Assembly: GCF_000621625.1 (NCBI RefSeq)
Contig: NZ_JHXV01000024.1
Coordinates: forward strand, 1 to 64,000
DNA: 64,000 nt
Source: Crocinitomix catalasitica ATCC 23190
GTDB taxonomy: Bacteria > Bacteroidota > Bacteroidia > Flavobacteriales_D > Crocinitomicaceae
Direction: 5' to 3'
Part shown: one piece after another, positions 7,658 through 15,733 of the stretch
How positions within the stretch are numbered: position 1 is the stretch's first letter
Layout: every line of letters starts with the position of its first letter
Position numbers and translations under genes: made by a program
The notes under the pieces: model-generated
The model's database searches: none
The model's input: the letters and a program-made list of their open reading frames with translations, nothing else
Told to the model about the DNA's origin: nothing

Positions 7658-8803
7658 ATGCGTATAGTCGTCAGTTTTATTTTGTTATCATTATTAATTC
7701 AAGGTTGTAAGCACGAACCTGAAGAAAAGAGCATTGATAATTTTAGTAAGTCGTATGGTGGCTTAGGTGATGATGTTGCCGAAAATATGATTCGTATAGA
7801 TGAGTTTATTTATATGATAGGTACTACCAGGAGTTTTGGTAATTCAAACGGCTCAATTTATTGGGTGAAAACAGATTTGGATGGTAATAAAATTGGCGAA
7901 AAAATTATTGGTGAATCGGGTTATTGGAACGGGAATTCGATCACAGCATTAGCTGATGGTAATATGATTGTAGGTGCTACTTATTCGACTGATGGTTCGG
8001 CCTATAATTTGGCAATTTATAAAATGAATACCGCTGGAGATATTTTGAATGTCAAGAATATTGACGAACCGTCACATATGTCTATAGACGATGTTTATGA
8101 AACAAAAGACAATCGTTTAATGTTGATAGGAGCTGATAATAGAGCAGGGCATCGTCAAATATCTTTAATAACGCTTTCAAGTAGTTTAGATTTTCTTTCG
8201 CAAAAATTATTCGGAAGGTCAGGTGTTGATGGAGGATCTAGAATTCTTGAACAAACCGATGGAGACTTTATGCTTTATGGTTATGGAACTATTCCTGGGA
8301 ATCCCAGTCAAGATTTGTATTTAATGCGTTTAAATGCCGATCAAGATTCATTATGGGGCAAGTATTATGGTGGTGATGACTATGAAGAACCACAGCAATT
8401 CTTGCAGACCTCAGATAATGATTTTTTATTGGTTGGCCATTCGGCAAGTACTGATCCAATTCACAATATGTATATCGTAAAAGTTAATGCGGATGGTGAT
8501 ATAATTTGGGAACGAGAATTTGGTGGTGCAGCTCATGATGGAGCTGAAGCAGCTTTAATTAATTCGAAAGGGCAATATGTTTTTGTAGCGAGAAGTATGA
8601 GCTTTGGAGGGAATCAAAATGCCTATATGGTGGTCACTGATAAGAATGGAAATATGATAGAGGATTTAGTAATTGGCGGAGATGGAATGGACAGGTTTAA
8701 TGATATGGTAGAATATGAAAATTACTATTATCTGGCAGGACATACAAGCTCGTTTGGCAATGGCGCATTAGATTTTTATTTAGAGAAAATGCAAGTAAAA
8801 TAG
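7658..8803 (+). CDS. Lipoprotein with GG..D-type beta-propeller repeats
   Basis: A 381-residue lipoprotein: the leader ends in LIQGC with the lipid cysteine at 17. The mature part contains about six repeats of roughly 50 residues. Each has a core of the form YGG..DD.A, then a hydrophobic strand, then G.(T/S).S.G, then YW/YL.K.(D/N).DG (clear at about 35, 188, 238 and 285). This SBBP/delta-60-like pattern folds as a propeller and is common in secreted Bacteroidota proteins. Binding partners are unknown. It is first in an apparent operon: the GNAT gene starts two bases after its stop, and the Crp gene overlaps that one. A palindrome at 7622-7639 precedes it. Confidence 0.78.
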   Translation: MRIVVSFILLSLLIQGCKHEPEEKSIDNFSKSYGGLGDDVAENMIRIDEFIYMIGTTRSFGNSNGSIYWVKTDLDGNKIGEKIIGESGYWNGNSITALADGNMIVGATYSTDGSAYNLAIYKMNTAGDILNVKNIDEPSHMSIDDVYETKDNRLMLIGADNRAGHRQISLITLSSSLDFLSQKLFGRSGVDGGSRILEQTDGDFMLYGYGTIPGNPSQDLYLMRLNADQDSLWGKYYGGDDYEEPQQFLQTSDNDFLLVGHSASTDPIHNMYIVKVNADGDIIWEREFGGAAHDGAEAALINSKGQYVFVARSMSFGGNQNAYMVVTDKNGNMIEDLVIGGDGMDRFNDMVEYENYYYLAGHTSSFGNGALDFYLEKMQVK

Positions 8804-8804
8804 C

Positions 8805-9329
8805 ATGATCAAGTTAAAATTAGCTCCCTTTATTATTGATGATTTCGAGAGATTAATTAATTGGTCGATCGACGAAAAAATTCTAATTCAATTTGCCGGA
8901 CCGATCTTTACTTTTCCCTTGACAAATGTCCAATTGCAAGATTATATTGAACAACCTTTATTGAAGCCGTTAAAAGTGATCGATCCTCAAACTGACAAGG
9001 TAATTGGTCATTGTGAAATGAATTTTAGTAATCCAAATATCCCTCGAATATCAAGGGTTTTAATTGGTGAAGAAAGTGATCGTGGTAAAGGTTATGGAAG
9101 AGCATTGATTGAAGCGATTGCATTGCGTTTATTTGAAGATGAAAAGGTAAAGCAAATTGATTTAAATGTTTTTAAATGGAATGCTGCAGCCATTAGCTGT
9201 TATCAGAAAATGGGTTTTGTAATCGGTCGAGTTGCACCAAAAGTTTTAACAGTTGAGGGAGAATTATGGGAAGGTTATAATATGGTTTTAGATCGATCAG
9301 TTTTTGCGCATAAATTAAATAAGGAATGA
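8805..9329 (+). CDS. GNAT-family N-acetyltransferase
   Basis: A 174-residue protein of the GNAT fold. Motif A with the acetyl-CoA pyrophosphate loop is seen as ESDRGKGYGRALIEAI (about 88-103), and motif B as NVFKWNAAAISCYQKMGFV (about 124-142). The length and the N-terminal 'LKLAPFIIDDFERLINW' resemble RimJ/RimL-like or small-molecule acetyltransferases, but the substrate cannot be assigned. It sits between a lipoprotein gene (gap of one base after its stop) and a Crp-like gene (overlap of four bases), implying translational coupling. Confidence 0.86.
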   Translation: MIKLKLAPFIIDDFERLINWSIDEKILIQFAGPIFTFPLTNVQLQDYIEQPLLKPLKVIDPQTDKVIGHCEMNFSNPNIPRISRVLIGEESDRGKGYGRALIEAIALRLFEDEKVKQIDLNVFKWNAAAISCYQKMGFVIGRVAPKVLTVEGELWEGYNMVLDRSVFAHKLNKE

Positions 9330-9862
9330 ATTTTATTGATGTAATTCTTGAAGAGATTAATAATGGCAATTTAAATGCGGAGGAACTTCTTCTTTCTCGC
9401 GGTGATTTTTTGTGTCAGCCGAATCAAGTTCATACCAAAGTATATTTTGTTTTGGATGGAAGCATCAGAATATTCTATGTGGACGATCAAGAAGAGCATA
9501 CCATTCGTTTTGGTTATAAAAATTCGTTTTTCGCAGCACTCGATTCTTTTCTCAATGATTTACCGACCAACTATTATATGCAAACAATTAAATCGAGCAA
9601 GTTACTGGCGGTTGAGAAAAGTGAATTTTTGAATTTTATTCAATCGAATGTCAAATATCAAGAAGCATATCAAGCGTTGCAGCAAGATTTGATTTTGCAA
9701 CAAATGGAAAGGGAAATTGATTTATTGACGGCATCGCCGATTATTAGACATCAAAGGGTGTTAGAACGCAGTCCACAGTTGTTTCAAGAGATTCCATTGA
9801 AATATATTGCCTCTTATTTACGCATGACGCCCGAAACTTTATCTCGAATTAGAAAGTCTTGA
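9326..9862 (+). CDS. Crp/Fnr-family transcriptional regulator
   Basis: A 178-residue regulator. The N-terminal half is a cyclic-nucleotide-binding-like beta-roll (about 20-115, with VYFVLDGSIRIFYVD). The C-terminal end is a short helix-turn-helix (about 140-178, IPLKYIASYLRMTPETLSRI). The domain lacks an obvious FNR cysteine cluster, and the phosphate-binding cassette is degenerate, so cAMP binding is doubtful; many Bacteroidota members have unknown ligands. The start overlaps the GNAT gene by ATGA. The palindrome at 7622-7639 before the operon has Crp-like spacing. The product ends a few residues after the recognition helix, which is usual for this subgroup. Confidence 0.85.
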   Translation: MNFIDVILEEINNGNLNAEELLLSRGDFLCQPNQVHTKVYFVLDGSIRIFYVDDQEEHTIRFGYKNSFFAALDSFLNDLPTNYYMQTIKSSKLLAVEKSEFLNFIQSNVKYQEAYQALQQDLILQQMEREIDLLTASPIIRHQRVLERSPQLFQEIPLKYIASYLRMTPETLSRIRKS

Positions 9863-9920
9863 TTTCAATCAATATTTATTCGATGAATGATTTTGATCTT
9901 TGTGATGTAAAATTTTTTAA

Positions 9921-10466
9921 ATGAAAGCAAGTCAAGATCAACTCATAAAAGAACTAATAAATATTACTGTTTCAGTAAAGGCTGAGGTTGTTAAAATGAA
10001 GGAGCAGCCATTGTCTCAACTCAATTTAAAGCAAAGTGCTGAAAGTTGGAGTGCATTGGAATGTTTAGAACATTTAAATAGATATGGGGACTTTTATTTG
10101 CCTGAAATTAAAAGAAGAATAGCAGACGCCAAAGCAAAACCTACAACAAATTTTAAAAGTTCGTGGTTGGGCGAATATTTTGCGAATGCGATGAAGCCAG
10201 ATGCAAAATCAATGCAAACATTTAAGGTCATGAATCCTGTTGGAAGTGAATTGGATAAAACTGTAATTGATACTTTTATTCAACAACAGGATACGTTGCT
10301 TGATTTACTCGAAGCTGCTCAAACAACATCATTACAAAAGATCAAAACTTCAATTAGTATCAGTAAAATGATTCGACTTAGACTAGGAGATACATTTCGT
10401 GTTTTAATTTATCATAATGAAAGGCATTTGGCACAAGCAAAACGCGCTGTTGATGCTAAAAAATAG
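9921..10466 (+). CDS. DinB-like four-helix metalloenzyme
   Basis: A 181-residue protein of the DinB/YfiT superfamily. The putative metal-binding triad is visible: H51 in ALECLEHLNRY, and H165 and H169 in YHNERHLAQAKR. DinB-like proteins are four-helix bundles; some act as thiol (bacillithiol or mycothiol) transferases, and many are unassigned. It follows the Crp-like gene by 58 bases on the same strand and may be cotranscribed. The reaction and cofactor are unknown. Confidence 0.82.
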   Translation: MKASQDQLIKELINITVSVKAEVVKMKEQPLSQLNLKQSAESWSALECLEHLNRYGDFYLPEIKRRIADAKAKPTTNFKSSWLGEYFANAMKPDAKSMQTFKVMNPVGSELDKTVIDTFIQQQDTLLDLLEAAQTTSLQKIKTSISISKMIRLRLGDTFRVLIYHNERHLAQAKRAVDAKK

Positions 10467-10985
10467 TTGGAGTAATGATTTAATATTGAATCGGCTTGTT
10501 TTTATTTGTAATTGAAGAAATATAGAGTGTTCGAAAGTGCCTAAAAAGAAACTGAAATTCTAGGTGCCATTCTTTTAAGAACCATAAGAAACGAATTGAA
10601 ACCGGCTAAAAAGTAAGGAAGCTCCAATCTTTGATTGGAGATCGCCGATCTTTTCCAGTTTCAAGAGTGGCGTTGGTGAGTAAAAGCGGGCTACTGGATG
10701 CGGGCCCTGCCAGGCAGCCTTTTTTGCTTACTTTTTTTGCTGTAAAAAAAGTGAGAAAGACTAAAATAAATATATTAATTCAGAGTTTTATAAAAATATT
10801 TCGTCTACTATTTTTTTTACCAGTAACAAGGCGGTTTTTAACTGTGATTATGAGTCGTAAATAGTTGATTGTTATTGTTTAGTATTTGTTTTTGCTGTCG
10901 CTTTTAAACAGTTAATAATTATTTTTTTTGAATACATTATTTATTCAAAATTTTGGCATAAATTCGATTAAAAATTACATGAAAA
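10467..10985. other. Gene-poor gap with a nested palindromic element
   Basis: No convincing gene is found in these 519 bases. The middle part (about 10596-10755) is more GC-rich than its surroundings and packed with inverted repeats (see the repeat entry). A 77-codon frame at 10631-10864 crosses these hairpins and shows no protein-like features. The last 120 bases are AT-rich and probably hold the promoter of the SET-domain gene (TAAATTCG about 25 bases before its ATG). Confidence 0.6.
10596..10755. repeat. Nested inverted-repeat element (REP/MITE-like)
   Basis: Several palindromes are stacked. TTGAAAC (10596-10602) faces GTTTCAA (10658-10664) around a perfect hairpin CTCCAATC-TTT-GATTGGAG (10622-10640) and GATCGCCGATC (10640-10650). 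Then come GGGCCC and CTGCCAGGCAG (about 10702-10717). Last is a stem of CTTACTTTTTTT (10727-10738) with AAAAAAAGTGAG (10744-10755). AAAAAGTAAG at 10608-10617 can also pair with 10727-10736. I recognise the general look of repeated intergenic elements from Bacteroidota genomes, but copies elsewhere cannot be checked. Confidence 0.55.
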
Positions 10986-11606
10986 ATGATTCATCCAAAA
11001 ACTGAAATTAAGTTTATTAACGACATCGTTGGATATGGTGTTGTTGCTACTGAGTTGATTCCTGCTGGAACAATAACTTGGGTTTTAGACAAATTAGATC
11101 GGGAGTTTACACCTGATCAAGTCGCAAATTTGGAGCCTATTTATCAAGAAATTATAGACACTTATACTTTCCGAAATAATTTAGGTAATTATGTGTTGTG
11201 TTGGGACACTGGTCGTTTTGTCAATCATAGTTTTAATTCGAACTGTTTAACTACAGCATACGATTTTGAAATTGCGATTCGAGACATTCAACCGGGCGAA
11301 CAATTAACAGATGATTATGGTTATTTAAACATCTCAGAGCCTTTCAAAGGAATTGATGAAGGGACAAGAAGAAAAACAGTTTATCCAGATGATTTGGTGA
11401 AGTATCACAGTCATTGGGATAAGAAAATTCAAAAAGTGTTTCACAAAATTCAAACCCTTGATCAACCATTAAAAGGATTGATTCAACCGGAAACATGGAA
11501 AGAGATTGAACGCGTTAATGAAGGTGAAAAAGAAATGGAATCAATTTTATCCAATTATTTTGACAGTGAAAAGGACGGGAAAGAATTAAAACGGAAAATG
11601 GCTTAA
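10986..11606 (+). CDS. SET-domain protein methyltransferase
   Basis: A 206-residue protein with a compact SET domain in its first 120 residues. The substrate/SAM motif RFVNHSFNSNC is at 77-87, and the catalytic-tyrosine motif LTDDYGY is at 107-113. SET enzymes transfer methyl groups from SAM to lysine; bacterial single-domain members exist and are poorly studied. There is no cysteine-rich post-SET segment. The C-terminal 85 residues are highly charged and helical (to KELKRKMA) and could recognise a substrate. The gene follows the palindromic gap and precedes a DUF3124 lipoprotein by 34 bases. The target protein is unknown. Confidence 0.85.
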   Translation: MIHPKTEIKFINDIVGYGVVATELIPAGTITWVLDKLDREFTPDQVANLEPIYQEIIDTYTFRNNLGNYVLCWDTGRFVNHSFNSNCLTTAYDFEIAIRDIQPGEQLTDDYGYLNISEPFKGIDEGTRRKTVYPDDLVKYHSHWDKKIQKVFHKIQTLDQPLKGLIQPETWKEIERVNEGEKEMESILSNYFDSEKDGKELKRKMA

Positions 11607-11640
11607 TTTTTAAAAAAGAATCATGTAAATTGCAGGTATT

Positions 11641-12177
11641 ATGACAACCAGAAAGATCATTACTGCAATTTACATCTCTTTAATTTCTTTGACAATTGTT
11701 AGTTGTACAGAGAAAGGACCGAATACAAATTCGGGTGGTGAAGATATCCTTACTGTACATGAAATAACACAACCAATCATTGCTTCTAGTATCAATTATG
11801 TGGATACAGTTTATGTTCCAATTTATTCAGATATTTATGTGAATTCGTCCAATACCAAAAGCCTTTTAGCTGCGACTTTAAGCATTCGGAATACAAGTTT
11901 AAGAGATAGTATTTATATTTCCTTAATTGATTATTACAATACAAAAGGAGACCTTGTTCGTCAATATTTAGAAAGACCAATCATGTTAAAACCACTCGAA
12001 TCGGTTGATTATGTTGTAGAGAAGGAAGACGATTTAGGAGGTTCTGGTGCCAACTTTATTTTAGCATTAAGTTCAAACAGTGCAAATGTAAGTCCTGTCA
12101 TTCAAGCTGTAATGATTGGTAACGAAGGAAACAAAGGTTTTTCATTTACAACGGAAGGATCTTCAATAATTCGTTAG
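11641..12177 (+). CDS. DUF3124 lipoprotein
   Basis: A 178-residue lipoprotein with lipobox TIVSC (Cys22). The mature part matches DUF3124: VYVPIYSDIYV (about 57-67), ATLSIRNTS (about 78-86), LIDYYNTKGDLVRQYL (about 94-109) and GGSGANFILAL (about 131-141). The family is found in the envelope of many Gram-negative bacteria and has no assigned role. It lies 34 bases after the SET-domain gene on the same strand. Confidence 0.82.
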   Translation: MTTRKIITAIYISLISLTIVSCTEKGPNTNSGGEDILTVHEITQPIIASSINYVDTVYVPIYSDIYVNSSNTKSLLAATLSIRNTSLRDSIYISLIDYYNTKGDLVRQYLERPIMLKPLESVDYVVEKEDDLGGSGANFILALSSNSANVSPVIQAVMIGNEGNKGFSFTTEGSSIIR

Positions 12178-12238
12178 TCATCGCCTTTTAACTTATTTTA
12201 TCATAACTTAACTTAAAAATTAGCCGTTTAAATAATAA

Positions 12239-12272
12239 TTGTAACCAAAGGTGTTTCAGATAGTTATTTTTG
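12239..12272 (+). promoter_or_regulatory. Promoter of the outer-membrane barrel gene
   Basis: TATTTTTG (12265-12272) is an exact TAnnTTTG -7 box, with TTG at 12239-12241, 23 bases upstream. It leads into the ATG at 12300. A TTG at 12270 lies inside the -7 box and cannot be the start of translation. Confidence 0.45.
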
Positions 12273-12299
12273 TCTGTAATCCCCTATGAACTGATTATT

Positions 12300-14678
12300 A
12301 TGGTAAGAATATTACTCCCTATTTTTTGTTTGATTTTATCTCACGGCTTTGCGCAAAACGTAAAAGTTGAAGGAACGTTAAAAGCAGACGATTTACCCTA
12401 CGAATTATCGAAAATGTTGATATATAAAAGTGTAGATTCGACTTTAACCAAAGCTGTATTTTTAGATAGTTCCTATTTCTCAACCGAATTTAATAGCGAA
12501 GGTGTAAGTGATTTTTATATGACTTTACGTGCACCTGGATTTAGTGATACAACCATTAGTTTTTCTATAATTGATGGTTTAGCGAATTTGGGAACGATAG
12601 AATTAACCAAATCTACAAATTTAGAAACGGTTGATTTTGTATATCAAAAACCAACATTCGAACGCACGATGGATGGAATTTCCGTAAATGTAGATGGTAC
12701 AACTTTAGCGCAACTCAATAATTTATTTGATGTCTTAAAAGCGGCACCTCGTTTAACTTCTCCTGATGATGAAAGCATCGAAATAATAGGGAAAGGCAGT
12801 CCGCTGATTTTAATTGATAGGCAAGCGATTATTTCTAACGAAGAATTAAAAGCGATACCTGCTGATCAAATCGAAAAAATTGAGATTATCACCAATCCTT
12901 CAGCTAAATATAAAGCACAGGGAAGTGGAAGTGGTGTGATAGAGGTATATACTAAGAATTTCCATTTAGAAGGTTATAATGTTACAGTCAGCGCTGATGG
13001 AGGCATTAATACCCAATTAAAACCAACGTCAAGGTTGAATGGAGGAATTAGCTTGAAGAAGAACAAATTCTCATTGAATGGTTATTTAGGAGCAAGTTAT
13101 TCATCACAAATATCGTTAAGTGAAACAGAAGGTTTTACGACCGATGATTCTCAAAGAACTTTTGATAGTGAATCGACAGATGAAAGTCAAAACTTATGGA
13201 ATTATTATAATCTAAAGGCGGCATATAGACCAACAGATAGACAGCGATTCACGGTTGGTGTTAATGGTTATGGTTCACTAAATAGTTCAAATAATGTATC
13301 TGATGCTATTTATGCGATTAATGAGGCAAAGATGACGAGCGAATCTCAATCAAGTGATCCGAGTAGTACTTGGTTAAATAATAGTGCTTTTGCGAATTAT
13401 ACCTTAGAGACGGATACGAACAATAGTGCATTAGAGATCAACTTAAATTATAACAATAAGATCAGTCAAAGCAAAGGGAATTATTTTTCTGATTACAATA
13501 ATTTCGTAGACAATTCATTTAGTACCTTTAATGTTCGGAATGAGAGCTCTGATCGCCCGAATGTAGGCGAGTTACGCGTGAATTACGATCATAATTTTGA
13601 TACGACTAAATGGTCGTTAAATGTTGGAGGATCATATAGTATTCTAATAAATGGCAAAAAATTCAATCAGTTTAATAGAGTGGGCGAAGAATATATTGTA
13701 GATCCACTTTATACTAATTCGTACGACTATCAAGAACAAATAGGAGCTTTATTTACTGAATTGTCTAAAAACTGGGATAAGTTTGGTTTTAGAGTAGGAG
13801 TAAGAGGCGAGTATACAGGTTTAAATGGATATAGTAATTCATTGGATCAACAATTTATAGATTCGACTTATTTTTTATTGTTCCCCAATGCTAGTTTATT
13901 ATTCGAGCCGGGTGAAAATGTCGCTCTATCATTGTCCTATTCAACAGGAATTGATCGCCCACAATTTTCAAATTTCGATCCTTTTGTAAGAATTCAAGAT
14001 AGTTTATCGGTGACGTACGGAAATCCTTATTTGCGTCCGGCGACTATTCAAACTTTCAGTTTAGAAATTGATTTGTTTTACGCTTATAATTTAACCTTGA
14101 GTTATACCCATAAAAAGGATCAACAAAGTACTTTATCATTCGTTGATGACGACAGTTTTTACAGAGAATCAACACCAATGAATGCCGATTATGAGGAAGT
14201 TTATAGCGCGAGTTTAAGTATCCCCATTCAGCTAAAATGGCTAACAGGTTGGAATTCCATTTGGGCAAATTATAATCAATATTATTTCACACCAGAATTC
14301 GGTAGGGAGAATTTAGGGAACCTAACCTATGGTTATTACGGTCATTTAAATTTCACTTTGCCTAAAAATTGGTCGATTATGAATCGTTTGTATATTTATA
14401 AATGGGGTAGTTCGGACATGGTGAGTAATACGGTATTGAATTGGGGCATGCGTTTCACGAAAAAATACAAAGGCAATAATTTCCAAATTTATGCAGATAT
14501 CAGCAATATTATTCCACCTGTAAGCAAGTACGAAAACTACTCAGGAAACTTCCAGGCGAATACGATTTCTCAGAATAATTTCACGGCATTTAAATTGGGA
14601 TTGTATTATAAGTTCGGTCGTTTAAAAGGATCGAATGATATTCAGGAGTCTAAATCTAAGCAGTCGGATAGGATATAA
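12300..14678 (+). CDS. Outer-membrane beta-barrel protein of the TonB-receptor fold
   Basis: A 792-residue protein counted from the ATG at 12300. A longer frame from TTG at 12270 would begin inside the promoter and put residues before the signal peptide, so I reject it. The leader is MVRILLPIFCLILSHGFAQ. A small N-terminal beta domain follows (to about 110), then a plug-like region with LILIDRQAI and ADQIEKIEIITNPSAKYKAQG (about 170-210). The rest is a barrel resembling the OMP_b-brl_3 family. Unlike classic siderophore receptors it lacks an obvious TonB box, and its ligand is unknown. A short GC-rich hairpin follows the stop. Confidence 0.82.
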   Translation: MVRILLPIFCLILSHGFAQNVKVEGTLKADDLPYELSKMLIYKSVDSTLTKAVFLDSSYFSTEFNSEGVSDFYMTLRAPGFSDTTISFSIIDGLANLGTIELTKSTNLETVDFVYQKPTFERTMDGISVNVDGTTLAQLNNLFDVLKAAPRLTSPDDESIEIIGKGSPLILIDRQAIISNEELKAIPADQIEKIEIITNPSAKYKAQGSGSGVIEVYTKNFHLEGYNVTVSADGGINTQLKPTSRLNGGISLKKNKFSLNGYLGASYSSQISLSETEGFTTDDSQRTFDSESTDESQNLWNYYNLKAAYRPTDRQRFTVGVNGYGSLNSSNNVSDAIYAINEAKMTSESQSSDPSSTWLNNSAFANYTLETDTNNSALEINLNYNNKISQSKGNYFSDYNNFVDNSFSTFNVRNESSDRPNVGELRVNYDHNFDTTKWSLNVGGSYSILINGKKFNQFNRVGEEYIVDPLYTNSYDYQEQIGALFTELSKNWDKFGFRVGVRGEYTGLNGYSNSLDQQFIDSTYFLLFPNASLLFEPGENVALSLSYSTGIDRPQFSNFDPFVRIQDSLSVTYGNPYLRPATIQTFSLEIDLFYAYNLTLSYTHKKDQQSTLSFVDDDSFYRESTPMNADYEEVYSASLSIPIQLKWLTGWNSIWANYNQYYFTPEFGRENLGNLTYGYYGHLNFTLPKNWSIMNRLYIYKWGSSDMVSNTVLNWGMRFTKKYKGNNFQIYADISNIIPPVSKYENYSGNFQANTISQNNFTAFKLGLYYKFGRLKGSNDIQESKSKQSDRI

Positions 14679-14679
14679 G

Positions 14680-14693
14680 CCCGCGTGAGCGGG
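14680..14693 (+). terminator. Possible terminator hairpin after the barrel gene
   Basis: CCCGC (14680-14684) pairs with GCGGG (14689-14693) two bases after the stop codon. There is no T-run, so termination efficiency is uncertain. Confidence 0.35.
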
Positions 14694-14883
14694 AGTTGAT
14701 AGATAATAGGTGTGAGCTTTTTGTATGTCCCTGATATAGGTTGATCGCTACTAATAAATTAACACCACATTAAAGTATCATTTCCCCGCATGTAACTTTT
14801 CTGCTGCGGTTGTAAACCATTTCCAAAATTTCGCATCTAGCAACAATGCAATGCATTGAGGTTTAACTCAAATTACTTATTTA

Positions 14884-14951
14884 TGACTCTGTAGTAGTCA
14901 CACATCTCTAACTTGAACTGCTACCAAAATTCTCTGACCCTGTAGGGGTCA
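14884..14951. repeat. Pair of REP-like hairpins
   Basis: TGACTCTGTAGTAGTCA (14884-14900) and TGACCCTGTAGGGGTCA (14935-14951) are the same 17-base hairpin with compensated arm changes, 51 bases apart in the same orientation. Each is followed by CACAT or CATAT. The compensatory changes suggest that the stem matters. Similar hairpin pairs in Bacteroidota intergenic DNA are often linked to REP-associated transposases; I see no such gene here. Confidence 0.6.
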
Positions 14952-15184
14952 CATATATTCCTCTTTTATATATCAAACTTATGGAGAGGAGATATAAAAC
15001 TCAACTCATAATCAATGGTTTGATTTGTATGGGGTTGAGTTACCATTCGAGAGTTGTTAGTCTTGAGTTTTTGATATTTGAGTAAGTCTGAAGCATGTCG
15101 ATCTGAAGTTATTAAGAAAACATGTTGTTTTTTGATCGGATAGTTGCTATTTAATCAATGTAATTGGTAATAGATTAAGCTGGT

Positions 15185-15487
15185 TTATTTGCTGGATAAT
15201 TTGTCTTTTGGGTTTCTGATAGTGTGAAATACAGCGTCGATAAAAAGCGTTGTTTTTGTAGCCTCATATAATATAACAAAGGGAAATCGATCCATTGGAA
15301 ATTGATTGTGGTGTTTTCCAAATTTAGTAAAGCCATTTACCGAATGACTAATTGTTTTGAAGGCTTCGTCTAAAGCAGCTTCAAAAATTTTCCCAAGACC
15401 TTTATTTTGATTTTCATACCATAAATAAGCTTCTTTTATTTCAATTATAGCTTTTTCTTCAATTTGAATATCTAATGATTTTTTCAT
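15185..15487 (-). CDS. ParE/RelE-family toxin
   Basis: A 100-residue protein of the ParE/RelE fold. It shows IEIKEAYLWYENQNKGLG (about 15-32), an FEAALDEAF helix, and the C-terminal strands FPFVILYEA and FIDAVFHTIRNP (about 69-94). ParE proteins inhibit gyrase and RelE proteins cut mRNA. The 'W-Y-E-x-Q-x-x-G-L-G' motif and short length fit the ParE side, but the target is not certain. It lies 15 bases downstream of its antitoxin gene in the usual antitoxin-first order. Confidence 0.82.
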   Translation of the reverse strand: MKKSLDIQIEEKAIIEIKEAYLWYENQNKGLGKIFEAALDEAFKTISHSVNGFTKFGKHHNQFPMDRFPFVILYEATKTTLFIDAVFHTIRNPKDKLSSK

Positions 15488-15502
15488 TGAAAAAAATGGA
15501 GT

Positions 15503-15733
15503 CTAAAGTCCCGTATCTATTTGCCCTAAATTACCTTTAACATCTTGCCAAGATTGAGTTGTTGAAGTACCATTCAATCGATTTTTTCTTCTTTCTTCAA
15601 CAATTCTTAATTGTTCATCAGTAAGCACAACATCGCTTTGCTCGACTTCTTTTACAAATTCGAGTGTTCTTAAAAACTCCAGCAACGCTTTCGCTTTTTG
15701 TGATGATCCATCTATATGAAAAGTATGCGTCAT
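15503..15733 (-). CDS. Antitoxin of the ParE-type module
   Basis: A 76-residue protein from the ATG at 15733; an upstream TTG at 15748 in frame adds only five residues and is less likely. It carries the short antitoxin pattern LTDEQLRIVEERRKNRLNG, followed by QSWQDVKGNL near the C-terminus, like the 'addiction module' antitoxins (Unstab_antitox type). The N-terminal part (THTFHIDGSS...KALLEFLRTLEFV) is a beta-strand plus helix that could form a dimer. It would bind and silence the toxin encoded directly downstream. Confidence 0.75.
   Translation of the reverse strand: MTHTFHIDGSSQKAKALLEFLRTLEFVKEVEQSDVVLTDEQLRIVEERRKNRLNGTSTTQSWQDVKGNLGQIDTGL

Larger units (their letters stand above)
14679..15184. 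other. Gene-poor gap with REP-like hairpins
   Basis: These 506 bases hold no credible gene. Just after the stop of the barrel gene is CCCGC-GTGA-GCGGG (14680-14693), a compact hairpin without a T-run. At 14884-14951 are two similar 17-base hairpins (see the repeat entry). From 15000 to 15184 I see only AT-rich DNA leading to the end of the leftward toxin gene. Confidence 0.55.

Noticed and set aside
10631-10864. 77-codon frame in the palindromic gap
   Set aside because: It is translated from nested hairpins and AT-rich DNA, with no protein-like features; best read as a by-product of the repeat element.
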